The position numbers and the translations under genes were made by a program. From Mycolicibacterium phocaicum (GTDB lineage: Bacteria; Actinomycetota; Actinomycetes; Mycobacteriales; Mycobacteriaceae), in contig NZ_AP022616.1 in NCBI RefSeq assembly GCF_010731115.1, positions 806,001-870,000 on the forward strand: DNA of 64,000 bases, written 5' to 3'. The notes under the pieces are model-generated. The model ran no database searches. It saw only the letters and a program-made list of their open reading frames with translations, and was not told the DNA's origin. The first letter of the stretch is position 1, and every line of letters starts with the position of its first letter. This document shows positions 1-7,926 of this stretch, piece by piece.

Positions 1-61
1 AACCCTGGTAAGGGCTGACTTCTTTGCCGGACGGCTCCGTGTCGGCCTGTGCGCTGGTCAT
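1..61 (-). CDS. N-terminus of an unidentified protein, cut by the window edge
   Basis: An ATG at 61-59 on the minus strand has a GGGGAG Shine-Dalgarno five bases upstream and opens a frame that stays open to the window edge, giving about 20 residues starting MTSAQADTEP. That is too little to assign a family. The gene is divergent from the ECF sigma factor at 253. Since the gene after the sigma factor looks Asp23/Gls24-like, this could be another envelope-stress protein of that kind, but that is a guess. Confidence 0.5.
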   Translation of the reverse strand, partial: MTSAQADTEPSGKEVSPYQG

Positions 62-79
62 CACCGCTCCCCTTTCGAC

Positions 80-102
80 GTCGTTACATGGGTAGTCGTT
101 AC
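80..102. repeat. Direct repeat of 8 bp in a divergent promoter
   Basis: GTCGTTAC occurs at 80-87 and again at 95-102, so the copies start 15 bp apart. They lie between the divergent partial gene at 61 and the sigma factor at 253. They could be half-sites for a regulator or part of the promoter of the leftward gene. I could not recognise a convincing ECF-type -35/-10 pair in the rest of 62-252. Confidence 0.3.
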
Positions 103-252
103 TCAGAACTCGAACCGAACGTCCCATTTGAGTGATTCAGGACACATCGCAAATCTACTCAGCCGAACTTGTCTCAGACAGCCCGGAGGGCATTCAATTC
201 TGGTACGAAGGCCTATATTTCAGGAGCGGTGGAGCGTAACTGAGAGCGGAGT

Positions 253-828
253 GTGGTGACAGCGCCAACCGGTGGCGACCTACGCGACGCTGACGACGAG
301 GCCTTACGGGCCTCGGCGGTGGTCGGTGATCGCGAAGCGTTCGACATCATCGTCAACCGCTACGGCCCGGTGCTCTACCGGTACGCGCGGCGAATGCTCG
401 CCTACGAGGCCGACGTGCCGGACGTCGTGCAGGACACCTTCGTTGCCGCGTGGCAGCAGATCGGCTCCTTCCGCGGAAGCTCATCACTGCGAACGTGGCT
501 GTTCGCGATCTGCTACCGGAAGATCGCCGACACGCACCGGCTCAAACGCGCACGGCCAGTTGAAGATTGGGTACTGGAACCACTGGCGGGACCTGACACT
601 TCCGCGGATCCCTTCACCGCGGCATCCAATGCCGCCTTCCTGGACGCCCTCGAGCTGGCGCTGGGCGAACTGCCGGTGCGCCAGCGCGCGGTGTGGATGA
701 TGCGGGAGGTCGAGCAGATGACGTTCCCCGAGATCGGCGAGGTGCTCCACCTCAGCCCCGACGCGGTGCGCGGTCACCACCACCGGGCTGTGAAGACTTT
801 GCGAGTTCTGTTGAGGAGGTGGCAGTGA
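253..828 (+). CDS. ECF-family RNA polymerase sigma factor
   Basis: A 191-residue sigma-70 of the extracytoplasmic-function class, which directs core RNA polymerase to a stress regulon. Region 2 is clear around residues 27-100 (YRYARRMLAYEADVPDVVQDTFVAAW, given here only as the DVVQDTFV core, followed by SFRGSSSLRTWLFAI). Region 4 with its helix-turn-helix is at about 134-190 (LGELPVRQRAVWMM, then PEIGEVLHLSPDAVRGHHHRA). There is no region 1 or 3, as expected for ECF factors. The GTG at 253 gives the usual length; a second GTG follows directly. The stop overlaps the start of the next gene by 4 nt, so the partner protein is probably its regulator or effector. Which ECF group it belongs to cannot be said from sequence alone. 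Confidence 0.93.
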   Translation: MVTAPTGGDLRDADDEALRASAVVGDREAFDIIVNRYGPVLYRYARRMLAYEADVPDVVQDTFVAAWQQIGSFRGSSSLRTWLFAICYRKIADTHRLKRARPVEDWVLEPLAGPDTSADPFTAASNAAFLDALELALGELPVRQRAVWMMREVEQMTFPEIGEVLHLSPDAVRGHHHRAVKTLRVLLRRWQ

Positions 829-1283
829 CAGAGCCTGATCCCTTCCTGCACAGCGCAGCTTCATACCTGAGAACTGTGCCCGAACCCGGCTGGGACGCCA
901 TCAGCGACAGGGTGCGCGCGGCGGTGCATGCAGCGAGCCGGGTGGGTTGGCCCATCCGCGCGTCGCGGGATGCCGGCGCCGGCGTCGTGTACATCACCGA
1001 CCACGCTCTGCGCAGCCTGCTGGCCCGGGAGTTGCGTCGCAGCTTCGTCTGCCAGCCGACCCGCATCGCTTTCACCCTGGACGGCGCCGTACTGCGTGCC
1101 ATCGACATCGACGTCACCGGAAGCTACGGAACCCAACTGCGCGACCTCGGCGACGACATCCGCCGGCTGGTGCTCGACACGATCCGAACCATCCTCGACG
1201 ACCTCGACCAGGACGGCAGCAGTCCGGCCGGCCCGATCGACGTCACCATCACGGATGTTGTGGAGGGTGACCCACTGGGGTGA
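825..1283 (+). CDS. Asp23/Gls24-like protein coupled to the ECF sigma factor
   Basis: A 152-residue protein starting at a GTG inside the sigma factor stop (GTGA overlap), with GAGGAGG just upstream, so the two are translationally coupled. Residues about 50-152 resemble the Asp23/Gls24 envelope-stress fold: a strand and helix around VVYITDHALRSLL, then DGAVLRAIDIDVTGSYG, a helix with IRRLVLDTIRTIL, and a last strand VTITDVVEGDP. No zinc-binding HxxxCxxC anti-sigma motif and no membrane segment is visible, so it is not a typical ZAS anti-sigma factor. The family call rests on pattern recall. Its 3' end overlaps the convergent WhiA-like gene by 35 bp. Confidence 0.6.
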   Translation: MTEPDPFLHSAASYLRTVPEPGWDAISDRVRAAVHAASRVGWPIRASRDAGAGVVYITDHALRSLLARELRRSFVCQPTRIAFTLDGAVLRAIDIDVTGSYGTQLRDLGDDIRRLVLDTIRTILDDLDQDGSSPAGPIDVTITDVVEGDPLG

Positions 1284-2220
1284 CGTCCGCACTGGTGTCG
1301 GCGATTCCGGCTCGCTGGGCTTCGCGGTCGGCCATTCCCAGCACCCGCCGGAGACGACCCGCGGCGGCGTGCTTCGTCAACGGCGGCTCGGCGAGCCGAC
1401 CCAGATCCTCCAACGACAGGTCAGGGTGCTGGACGCGCAAGCGTGCGATCTCGATGAAATGGTCGGGCGCCTTGTCGCCGAGGATTTCCAGCGCTCGTTG
1501 CGCCCGGATGGCAGTCGTCATCGCCGACTGCTGCGCGCGGCGTTGATTGGAGTCCACCAGTGCCGCGCCGGCCGTGGCGGTGCCGCCACGATCGCGGTAC
1601 GACTGCCAGACCTCATGAGTCTGTTTGGCGCCAATGAGATTCAGCAGCGAGGAGATGGTGTCGGGGTCACGAACCGTGACCCGGTCGGCCCCACGCAGCT
1701 GTCGCGCTTTCACGTGGACGCCGAGGCGTCGCGCGGCCCCCGTCAGCGCCAAGGCGGCTTCCATACCAGGGCATTCCACCTCCAGGCCCCGTGCGCGACC
1801 GGCCAGAGCCAGCGATCCCCGGGCGAGAAACGCGCCACGCCAAACGGCTTCGGCATCGGCCCTGCTGCCGCCCACGATCTGCGCGGGCATCCCCCGGACC
1901 GGCCGCCCCCAGCGGTCGATGAGTCCGGTCCATCGGGCGACGTCCTCCGCCTGGTGAGCGACGTGCACCAAGTAGCGACGACGCGAACCGACGCTCGGCA
2001 ATACGCGTACCTCGGGCGCGGACCCGCACAAATCTTTGAGGTCCCGGCAAACTCGGCTGGCGACGGATTCGCGGTCCACGTCAGCGTCGATCACGACGCG
2101 CCCGTTGGCCACCCGAAGTCCGCCCGCGAACTGCAGCAGCGCAGTCACTTCGGCCTTGCGCGCAGTGGGCAGGTGCACCACGGTACTGGCGAGCTCGTCT
2201 TTTACTCTCGGTGTCAACAC
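1249..2220 (-). CDS. WhiA-family DNA-binding regulator, paralogue outside the usual locus
   Basis: A 323-residue protein matching mycobacterial WhiA along its whole length. The N-terminal part has VKDEL, then ARKAEVTALLQFAGGL, and a degenerate LAGLIDADG-type domain containing GRPVRGMPAQIVGG, AWRGAFLARGSL, GAARRLGV and RGADRVTVRD. The C-terminal helix-turn-helix has RALEILGD, LSLEDLGRLAEPPLTK and GRLRRVLGMAD. WhiA works with WhiB to control septation and differentiation genes in actinomycetes. I chose the second of two adjacent GTG codons (2220), 6 nt after a GGGGGA. An upstream ATG at 2286, overlapping the stop of the next gene upstream, is an alternative that adds 22 residues. The usual neighbours rapZ, yvcK and gap-pgk are absent, so this is probably a second copy. 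Confidence 0.88.
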   Translation of the reverse strand: MLTPRVKDELASTVVHLPTARKAEVTALLQFAGGLRVANGRVVIDADVDRESVASRVCRDLKDLCGSAPEVRVLPSVGSRRRYLVHVAHQAEDVARWTGLIDRWGRPVRGMPAQIVGGSRADAEAVWRGAFLARGSLALAGRARGLEVECPGMEAALALTGAARRLGVHVKARQLRGADRVTVRDPDTISSLLNLIGAKQTHEVWQSYRDRGGTATAGAALVDSNQRRAQQSAMTTAIRAQRALEILGDKAPDHFIEIARLRVQHPDLSLEDLGRLAEPPLTKHAAAGRLRRVLGMADREAQRAGIADTSADVTPVGHPPQHP

Positions 2221-2282
2221 CACAAATCCCCCACAACACATCGATTCCTTGATCGCCACCACACCGAGAATCGCGAAGGGGC

Positions 2283-2744
2283 TCACCGACCGTCATGCGA
2301 CGCCGAACGCACCACATCAATTCCCCGCGTGTCGGCGAGAAGCCTGCGCAGGTAGTTCCGCTGGTCAAAGGTCAGTCGCTGCAGAAAGTTTGCCAGAGCT
2401 GACGCTTCGGTGCCGTCGTCGGGCATGTTCAGAGGAAAGACGACCCACACCGACTCCCCGTCCGTCACCTCGATCTCAGCGATGAACCCGCCGCCGGCGA
2501 GCTGCTCTCCCAGCGCGCGCAACCGCCAGCCCTGCGCCTGGAGAGCGTTGGCCCACCAATACGCCACCCGAACGGAACGATGTGGCTGACAGATCATGCC
2601 TGGGATGTGCGCACTGTTGCGCGACGCGGGACGTGGCCGCCTCGACAGCTGCGAGCCAATCAACGCCGCCGGCACGTCTGCGGCCTCTTCAGCCCATCCT
2701 GCGCAATCGTCCTGTGAGCAGCCTTGCCGTCCAACAGAATTCAT
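2283..2744 (-). CDS. Small protein of unknown function upstream of the WhiA paralogue
   Basis: A 153-residue frame starting at an ATG with GGGGA five bases upstream. The first 50 residues are low-complexity and may not be translated; an internal methionine at about residue 50 (MICQPHRSVRV) is an alternative start. The remainder looks like a folded domain: a strand-rich part with FIAEIEVTDGESVWVVFPLN, then a helical end with LANFLQRLTFDQRNYLRRLL. The LTxDQR segment recalls the C-terminal LTSDQREILL of the EspR-like protein at 3203. The stop codon overlaps a possible ATG of the WhiA-like gene (ATGA at 2283-2286), which suggests co-translation. I do not recognise a family. Confidence 0.5.
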   Translation of the reverse strand: MNSVGRQGCSQDDCAGWAEEAADVPAALIGSQLSRRPRPASRNSAHIPGMICQPHRSVRVAYWWANALQAQGWRLRALGEQLAGGGFIAEIEVTDGESVWVVFPLNMPDDGTEASALANFLQRLTFDQRNYLRRLLADTRGIDVVRSASHDGR

Positions 2745-3202
2745 TCAAGTCCCCATATCGTGCACGGCGTCTCCGTTGGCCTGCACCACCGGCAGACTCT
2801 TGACCCGGTTGCTCGGTGGCGGCGCACCAGCAACCACCAGACGACGAACCCTCACAACGGCAGTTACGGCTATGTGAGCAGCACCCCGGCCGACACGACA
2901 CTCCGCGGTACCCGCGGCAGAACACGAATCACTGCATCCCCCTTGAGAAGACCGGCCCCAAGCCCCCCGGCTTTACTGGCACTCAACTGATGTCACGAGA
3001 ATTCCATGAACCTACCGAAGCGTCAACTCTTCGCAAACATTAGCTGTCGTTGCATTCACAGGAAAGTGAGCTAACGTTCGTGCGACGGGCGCGCGCCCGA
3101 ACCTCACCCTGTGGCGTCTGGCCCAGGCGCCGCACCCCCGGGCGGTCACTGACTGAGTCAACGTAAGTCATTGCACTGCAGCTTGATTCGAGGGGGAATC
3201 CG
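2745..3202. other. 458-bp intergenic region with one perfect palindrome
   Basis: No convincing gene is seen in this gap between the leftward small protein and the rightward EspR-like gene; the short open frames have poor composition and no family resemblance. It holds a 14-bp perfect palindrome, CGGGCGCGCGCCCG at 3086-3099, about 100 bp before the EspR-like start. EspR-type proteins bind their own promoters cooperatively and over long distances, so a regulatory role for the gap is reasonable. Nothing else stands out. Confidence 0.45.
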
Positions 3203-3760
3203 ATGGTCAACAAGACAAGTCGCCAATATTCGGTGGGCGCAGCCACTTTCGCCGAACGACTCAATCGACTGTTCGCCGCCGGCTGGCCGCCAGGGCGGGG
3301 GCCGTATCGCAGTTTCGAGGTGACCGGAGCCCTCGCCCGCCGCGGGTACCAGTTGTCGGCGCCCTACCTGTCGCAACTCCGTTCGGGCACCCGGAAGTAC
3401 CCGTCCCCGCACACGGCGGAGATGTTGGCCGAGTTCTTCGGCGTAGAAGTCGCGTACTTCGATCCCGATACCAGCTATGCGCGGATGATCGACGCGGAAC
3501 TGGCGTGGCTCGAACTCGCCCACGACAAGACCGTCCGCGAGCTCACCACGGCACTCATGACGCTGACATCCGATCAGCGCGAAATACTATTGGGATCCGG
3601 GCCGAGTCCGATGCTGCAACAACAGGATTCGTCTCATGGGGAGACCCAGCCGTCGGGACGTACGGGCCGGGTGTGTTCAGGCTTGATCTCGTCGCCGTCG
3701 GGCGATTGGTACTGCAACCTCGGCAACGGCACGCCGCTACGCAGTGCGACCATGAGGTGA
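3203..3760 (+). CDS. EspR-like helix-turn-helix regulator
   Basis: A 185-residue protein whose residues 15-135 match the mycobacterial nucleoid-associated regulator EspR: FAERLNRLF, PPGRGPYRSFEV and SAPYLSQLRSGTRKYPS (the recognition helix, about 50-66), followed by MLAEFFGVEVAYFDPD. EspR binds DNA as a dimer of dimers and controls many cell-wall and secretion loci. This is a paralogue rather than EspR itself: it has a short N-terminal extension and a tail of about 50 residues (136-185) rich in Ser, Gly and Gln with no family resemblance, which may be disordered or reflect lost C-terminal homology. GAGGGGGAAT before the ATG supports the start. Confidence 0.82.
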   Translation: MVNKTSRQYSVGAATFAERLNRLFAAGWPPGRGPYRSFEVTGALARRGYQLSAPYLSQLRSGTRKYPSPHTAEMLAEFFGVEVAYFDPDTSYARMIDAELAWLELAHDKTVRELTTALMTLTSDQREILLGSGPSPMLQQQDSSHGETQPSGRTGRVCSGLISSPSGDWYCNLGNGTPLRSATMR

Positions 3761-3793
3761 AACAGCTTCTCCCCCTTGGGATCGCCGACCGCG

Positions 3794-4393
3794 TCAGCTC
3801 ATCGAGCGGCGGCCGGTGAGACTGGGCAGCAACACGTCGTCGACCAGGATCCGTACGGTGTCCTCGGTCGGCGGTCGATCGGAGACCAGCGCCCGGAACA
3901 CCAGATACCCCGGCAGCAGATCGAATATCTCCTCATTGATCGCCGCGGCGTCGATCTCGCCGCGTTCGACGGCATCGGCGAGAACTCCGTCCAGCACCAA
4001 TTTGCGCTGCAGGACGAACTTCTCCTGCATCACCGCCTGCAGACCCGGGCTGTGTGACATCTCGTTCAGCACCGCCCGCATGGTCGGCGTGTGTTCACGC
4101 GCCTGTTCGCAGGTGGCCCGCCCGATCTCCAGCAGGTCTCCGCGCAGCGAGCCGGTGCGGGGTGGCACGGCGGATTGCCGAATGCCCTCGATGAACGCGG
4201 CCAGCACCAGATCGGCCTTCGACGGCCAGCGCCGGTACATCGTCGCCTTGCTCGCTTTGGCCTTGGTCGCCACGGCTTCCACACTCAACCGGTCGTAGCC
4301 GTGCTCCCGTAACAGTTCGAGTGTGATGGCCAGCAGTTCGGCTTCCCGCTCACTCCATGGGCAGCCGAGGCTCTCGGGCATGTCCTCTGACAT
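3794..4393 (-). CDS. TetR-family repressor divergent from mmpS-mmpL
   Basis: A 199-residue TetR/AcrR regulator. The N-terminal helix-turn-helix is at about residues 16-62 (YDRLSVEAVATKAKASKATMYRRWPSK), and the rest is the ligand-binding and dimer domain with a MSHSPGLQAVMQEKF segment. I start at the ATG at 4393 because GGGG lies seven bases before it; an in-frame ATG six bases earlier sits too close. It is transcribed away from the MmpS/MmpL genes, and a 14-bp palindrome lies between them. The likely role is to repress the transporter operon and itself until a ligand binds. Confidence 0.9.
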   Translation of the reverse strand: MSEDMPESLGCPWSEREAELLAITLELLREHGYDRLSVEAVATKAKASKATMYRRWPSKADLVLAAFIEGIRQSAVPPRTGSLRGDLLEIGRATCEQAREHTPTMRAVLNEMSHSPGLQAVMQEKFVLQRKLVLDGVLADAVERGEIDAAAINEEIFDLLPGYLVFRALVSDRPPTEDTVRILVDDVLLPSLTGRRSMS

Positions 4394-4516
4394 CGCCATG
4401 CCCCTTTCTGCCGCACTCACCCAAGATGGAATACCAGAGTTACACCGTGGCGTTGCACTTCGTTGCGGCAATGTGCTCAGGCTTTTGCTCATATGTCAAT
4501 CCGGTTGCGATCGCAC

Positions 4517-4530
4517 GTACGGTACCGTAC
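4517..4530. promoter_or_regulatory. Palindrome, probable operator of the TetR/MmpS-MmpL pair
   Basis: GTACGGTACCGTAC is a perfect 14-bp palindrome in the 210-bp gap between the divergent TetR gene (start 4393) and mmpS (start 4604). Its position and symmetry fit a TetR dimer site controlling both promoters. Confidence 0.6.
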
Positions 4531-4603
4531 CGTTCTGCGTTACGGGACGATTTGACGAGGTTGCTGCGGCTGTTCGTCAACGGGGGCGTCGAAAGGCTGT
4601 GGC

Positions 4604-5050
4604 TTGAGCAAGTTTTCGGTGAGCAAGTTGGCGCGCCGGCAGTGGATCGCCATCGTGGTGGTCGTGGTGATCGCCTTGGTCGCGTTCAGTGTCGACCGGT
4701 TGCGGGGCATCTTCGGTTCCGACAACGAGATCTCACGGCCCGGTTCAGAGGCCCTGGAGAACACCGGCTACAACCCGAAACGGGTGTTGTTCGAGGTGTT
4801 CGGTTCACCGGGATCCACGGCCACGATCAATTTCCTGGACATCAACGCACAGCCGCAGCGCGTCGAAAACGTCACCCTGCCGTGGTCGCAGGCCCTGACC
4901 ACCGACGATCCGACGATGTACGCCGATCTCCGAGCGCAGGGTGATGGCAGCACCATCGGCTGTCGCATCACCGTCAACGGCATCGTCAAGGACGAAAGGT
5001 CCACGAACCACGTGAACGGTTACATCGCCTGCTTGGACAAGACGGCATGA
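4604..5050 (+). CDS. mmpS: MmpS-family membrane accessory protein
   Basis: A 148-residue protein with a short cytoplasmic start, one membrane helix at about residues 13-31 (WIAIVVVVVIALVAF) and an extracytoplasmic beta-rich domain holding VLFEVFGSPGSTATINFLD and GCRITVNGIVKDE. These are marks of MmpS4/MmpS5-type partners of MmpL exporters, which take part in siderophore or drug export in mycobacteria. The TTG start has GAAAGG upstream; a GTG five codons later is possible. The last base pairs overlap the mmpL start (ATGA), so the two are translationally coupled. Confidence 0.92.
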   Translation: MSKFSVSKLARRQWIAIVVVVVIALVAFSVDRLRGIFGSDNEISRPGSEALENTGYNPKRVLFEVFGSPGSTATINFLDINAQPQRVENVTLPWSQALTTDDPTMYADLRAQGDGSTIGCRITVNGIVKDERSTNHVNGYIACLDKTA

Positions 5051-7926
5051 GCGAGCATCGCAGCGACGCCGCCGTCGAGGGTGCCCTGCCGGCACGGCTC
5101 ATCCGCAAGTTCGCACTGCCGATCCTGCTGATCTGGATCGCCATCGCCGGCGTTTCCAACACCATCTCGCCGCAGCTCGAAGTGGTCGGCTGGGAGCGTT
5201 CGGTCGGGCAGAACGCACCCGATGCGCCGGGCATTCTCGCGATGCGGCACATCGGCGAGGTCTTCCACGAATTCGATTCCGACAGTGCGGCAATGCTCGT
5301 GATCGAGGGCGACAAGCCGCTCGGTCCGGAAGCCCACAACTACTACGACGGCTTGGTCAAGCGCCTCCAGGCCGACAAAGAGCACGTCGAGCATGTGCAG
5401 GACTTCTGGGGTGACCCGCTCACCGCCGGCGGCTCCCAGAGCAAGGACGGCAAGGCAGCTCTGACCCAGCTGTATCTGCGCGGTAATCAGGGCGAGGCGA
5501 TGTCGAACATCTCCGTCGACGCCGTTCGCAAGATCGTCGCCGACGATCCGCCGCCGCCCGGTATCCGGGCGTACATCACCGGTGCTTCGCCGCTGGTGAC
5601 CGACAACTTCGAAGTCGGTAGCGCCGGCACCAACGAGGTCACCGGTGTCACCTTCCTGGTCATCGGCATCATGCTGCTCTTCGTCTACCGCTCACTGGTT
5701 TCGATGGTCATCGTCCTGCTGACCGTCGCCATCGAACTCGCGGCGGCCCGCGGCGTCGTGGCGGTCCTCGCGCACGCCGGCGTCATCGGTCTGTCCACGT
5801 ACGCGACGAACCTCTTGACCCTCCTCGCCATCGCGGCAGGCACCGACTACGCGATCTTCGTCGTCGGCCGCTACCAGGAGGCACGCGGCAAGGGCATGGA
5901 CCGGATCTCGGCCTACCACGACATGTGGCATGGCACGGTGCACGTGATGGTCGGCTCCGGACTGACCATCGCCGGCGCCGTTGCCTGCATGCAGTTCACC
6001 CGGCTCCCCTACTTCCAGACGCTCGGCATCCCCGCCGCGCTCGGTGTCCTCGTGACGTTGGCCGCTGCGCTGACGCTGGGGCCGGCGGTGTTGTTGATCG
6101 CCACCCGATTCGGCCTCCTGGAACCCAAAGTCGCCCAACGGGCACGCGGCTGGCGCCGCATCGGCACCGCCATCGTGCGCTGGCCCGGTCCCATCCTCGT
6201 GGTGACCGGCGCGATCGCGCTCATCGGTGTGTTCGCGCTGCCCGGGTTCGAGGTCAGCTACGACAACCGCCCGTACATCCCGGCCAGCGCACCCGGTGTC
6301 GTCGGCATGGAAGCCGCCGAACGGCACTTCACAGAGGCGCGCATCAACCCCGAGCTGGTGATGATCGAAGCCGATCACGACATGCGGAATCCGGCGGACA
6401 TGCTGATCCTCGAGCGCGCCGCCAAGGCCGTGCTCCACACACCGGGAATCGCTCTGGTGCAGTCGATTACGCGCCCGCTGGGGACGCCGATCACGCACAG
6501 CTCCATCCCGTTCCAGATCAGCGCCTCGAGTGCCAGCCAGATCATGAACCTGGGCTACCAGAAGGACCGCGCCAACGACCTGCTCAAGCAGGCCAACGAG
6601 ATCGACAACACCATCAGCGTCCTCAAGCAACAGCTGTCGTTGCAGAAGCAGAGCGCCGAGGCGACCCACGACCAGGTCGAGGCATTCCACGACACCGTCA
6701 CAACGGTCAACGACCTGCGGAACAAACTCGCCGATTTCGACGACCAGTTCCGCCCGTTGCGCAACTACTTCTACTGGGAACCGCACTGCTTCGACATCCC
6801 CATGTGCGCGGCATTGCGGTCCGTGTTCGACTCGCTCGACGGCATCGCCGATCTCTCCGACAAGTTCGGCAACATCACCGCCAGCCTCGACAAGTTGGAC
6901 GCCCTGCAGCCGCAGCTGGTGGCGCTGATCCCGCCGCAGATCGCGATCCAGGAACGCAATCGCGAACTGACACTGTCGAATTACGCGACCACCGGTGGCA
7001 CCAACGCCCAGAGCGATGAGGCCCTGAAGAACGCCACTGCCATGGGCAAGGCGTTCGACGACGCCAAGAACGACGACACGTTCTACCTGCCGCCCGAGGC
7101 CTTCGACAACGCCGACTTCAAACGCGGGCTCAAGCTGTTCCTGTCGCCAGACGGCAAGGCGGCGCGAATGATCGTGACGCACCAGGGCAATCCCGCCAAC
7201 CCCGAGGCCATCCCGCACATCAACGCGATCAAGGACGCGGTGTTCGACGCCCTCAAGGCGACACCCATGTCGGACGCCAAGATCTACATCGCCGGTATCG
7301 GCTCCACCAACAAGGACATCCAAGAGGGCACCAAGTACGACCTGTTGATCTCCGCGCTGGCGGCAGTCGCGCTCATCCTGCTGATCATGGTGATCGTGAC
7401 CCGCAGCATCGTGGCCGCGGCCGTCATCGTCGGTACCGTCGTGCTGTCCCTGGGCGCCTCGATCGGATTGTCGGTTCTGGTGTGGCAGTACATCTTCGGC
7501 ATCCATCTGTACTGGGTCGTGGTGCCGCTCGCGATCATCCTGCTGTTGGCCGTCGGCGCGGACTACAACCTGCTGCTGGTGTCCCGGTTCAAAGAGGAGA
7601 TGCATGCCGGCCTCAACACCGGCATCATCCGGTCGATGGGTGGCACCGGCAGCGTCGTCACAGCAGCCGGTCTGGTGTTCTCCGCAACGATGGCGGCGTT
7701 CATCTTCAGCCCGCTCGTAGGCCTCGGGCAGATCGGTACGACCATCGGTCTGGGTCTGCTGTTCGACACGTTGGTGGTGCGATCGTTCATGACACCGTCG
7801 ATCGCCGCACTGCTGGGCAAGTGGTTCTGGTGGCCGCAGATCGTGCGCCAGCGCCCGGTGCCCGCCGCGTGGCCGTCGCCGCAGAAGTTCGACGACGACG
7901 ACGACCTGTCGCTCAGCGAGCGCTGA
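5047..7926 (+). CDS. mmpL: MmpL-family RND transporter
   Basis: A 959-residue RND-superfamily transporter, the length of MmpL4/MmpL5. It has an N-terminal helix (about 20-40), a first periplasmic loop, a helix bundle from about 190 to 350, a long second loop (about 410-760) with a coiled-coil-like stretch of Gln- and Lys-rich heptads, and a C-terminal bundle ending near 930. The proton-relay Asp-Tyr pairs are present at D267-Y268 (AGTDYAIFVVGRYQEA) and D839-Y840 (GADYNLLLVSRFKEE). It probably exports a lipid, siderophore or drug with MmpS. The substrate cannot be read from sequence. Its 3' end overlaps the convergent flavoprotein gene by 14 bp. Confidence 0.95.
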   Translation: MSEHRSDAAVEGALPARLIRKFALPILLIWIAIAGVSNTISPQLEVVGWERSVGQNAPDAPGILAMRHIGEVFHEFDSDSAAMLVIEGDKPLGPEAHNYYDGLVKRLQADKEHVEHVQDFWGDPLTAGGSQSKDGKAALTQLYLRGNQGEAMSNISVDAVRKIVADDPPPPGIRAYITGASPLVTDNFEVGSAGTNEVTGVTFLVIGIMLLFVYRSLVSMVIVLLTVAIELAAARGVVAVLAHAGVIGLSTYATNLLTLLAIAAGTDYAIFVVGRYQEARGKGMDRISAYHDMWHGTVHVMVGSGLTIAGAVACMQFTRLPYFQTLGIPAALGVLVTLAAALTLGPAVLLIATRFGLLEPKVAQRARGWRRIGTAIVRWPGPILVVTGAIALIGVFALPGFEVSYDNRPYIPASAPGVVGMEAAERHFTEARINPELVMIEADHDMRNPADMLILERAAKAVLHTPGIALVQSITRPLGTPITHSSIPFQISASSASQIMNLGYQKDRANDLLKQANEIDNTISVLKQQLSLQKQSAEATHDQVEAFHDTVTTVNDLRNKLADFDDQFRPLRNYFYWEPHCFDIPMCAALRSVFDSLDGIADLSDKFGNITASLDKLDALQPQLVALIPPQIAIQERNRELTLSNYATTGGTNAQSDEALKNATAMGKAFDDAKNDDTFYLPPEAFDNADFKRGLKLFLSPDGKAARMIVTHQGNPANPEAIPHINAIKDAVFDALKATPMSDAKIYIAGIGSTNKDIQEGTKYDLLISALAAVALILLIMVIVTRSIVAAAVIVGTVVLSLGASIGLSVLVWQYIFGIHLYWVVVPLAIILLLAVGADYNLLLVSRFKEEMHAGLNTGIIRSMGGTGSVVTAAGLVFSATMAAFIFSPLVGLGQIGTTIGLGLLFDTLVVRSFMTPSIAALLGKWFWWPQIVRQRPVPAAWPSPQKFDDDDDLSLSER

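Noticed and set aside
928..2355. A 475-residue plus-strand frame over the WhiA-like gene
   Set aside because: No family resemblance, and it overlaps two well supported genes on the other frame and strand.
2689..3043. Short frames in the gap before the EspR-like gene
   Set aside because: Cys/Arg/Ser-rich, no ribosome sites and no resemblance to known small proteins.
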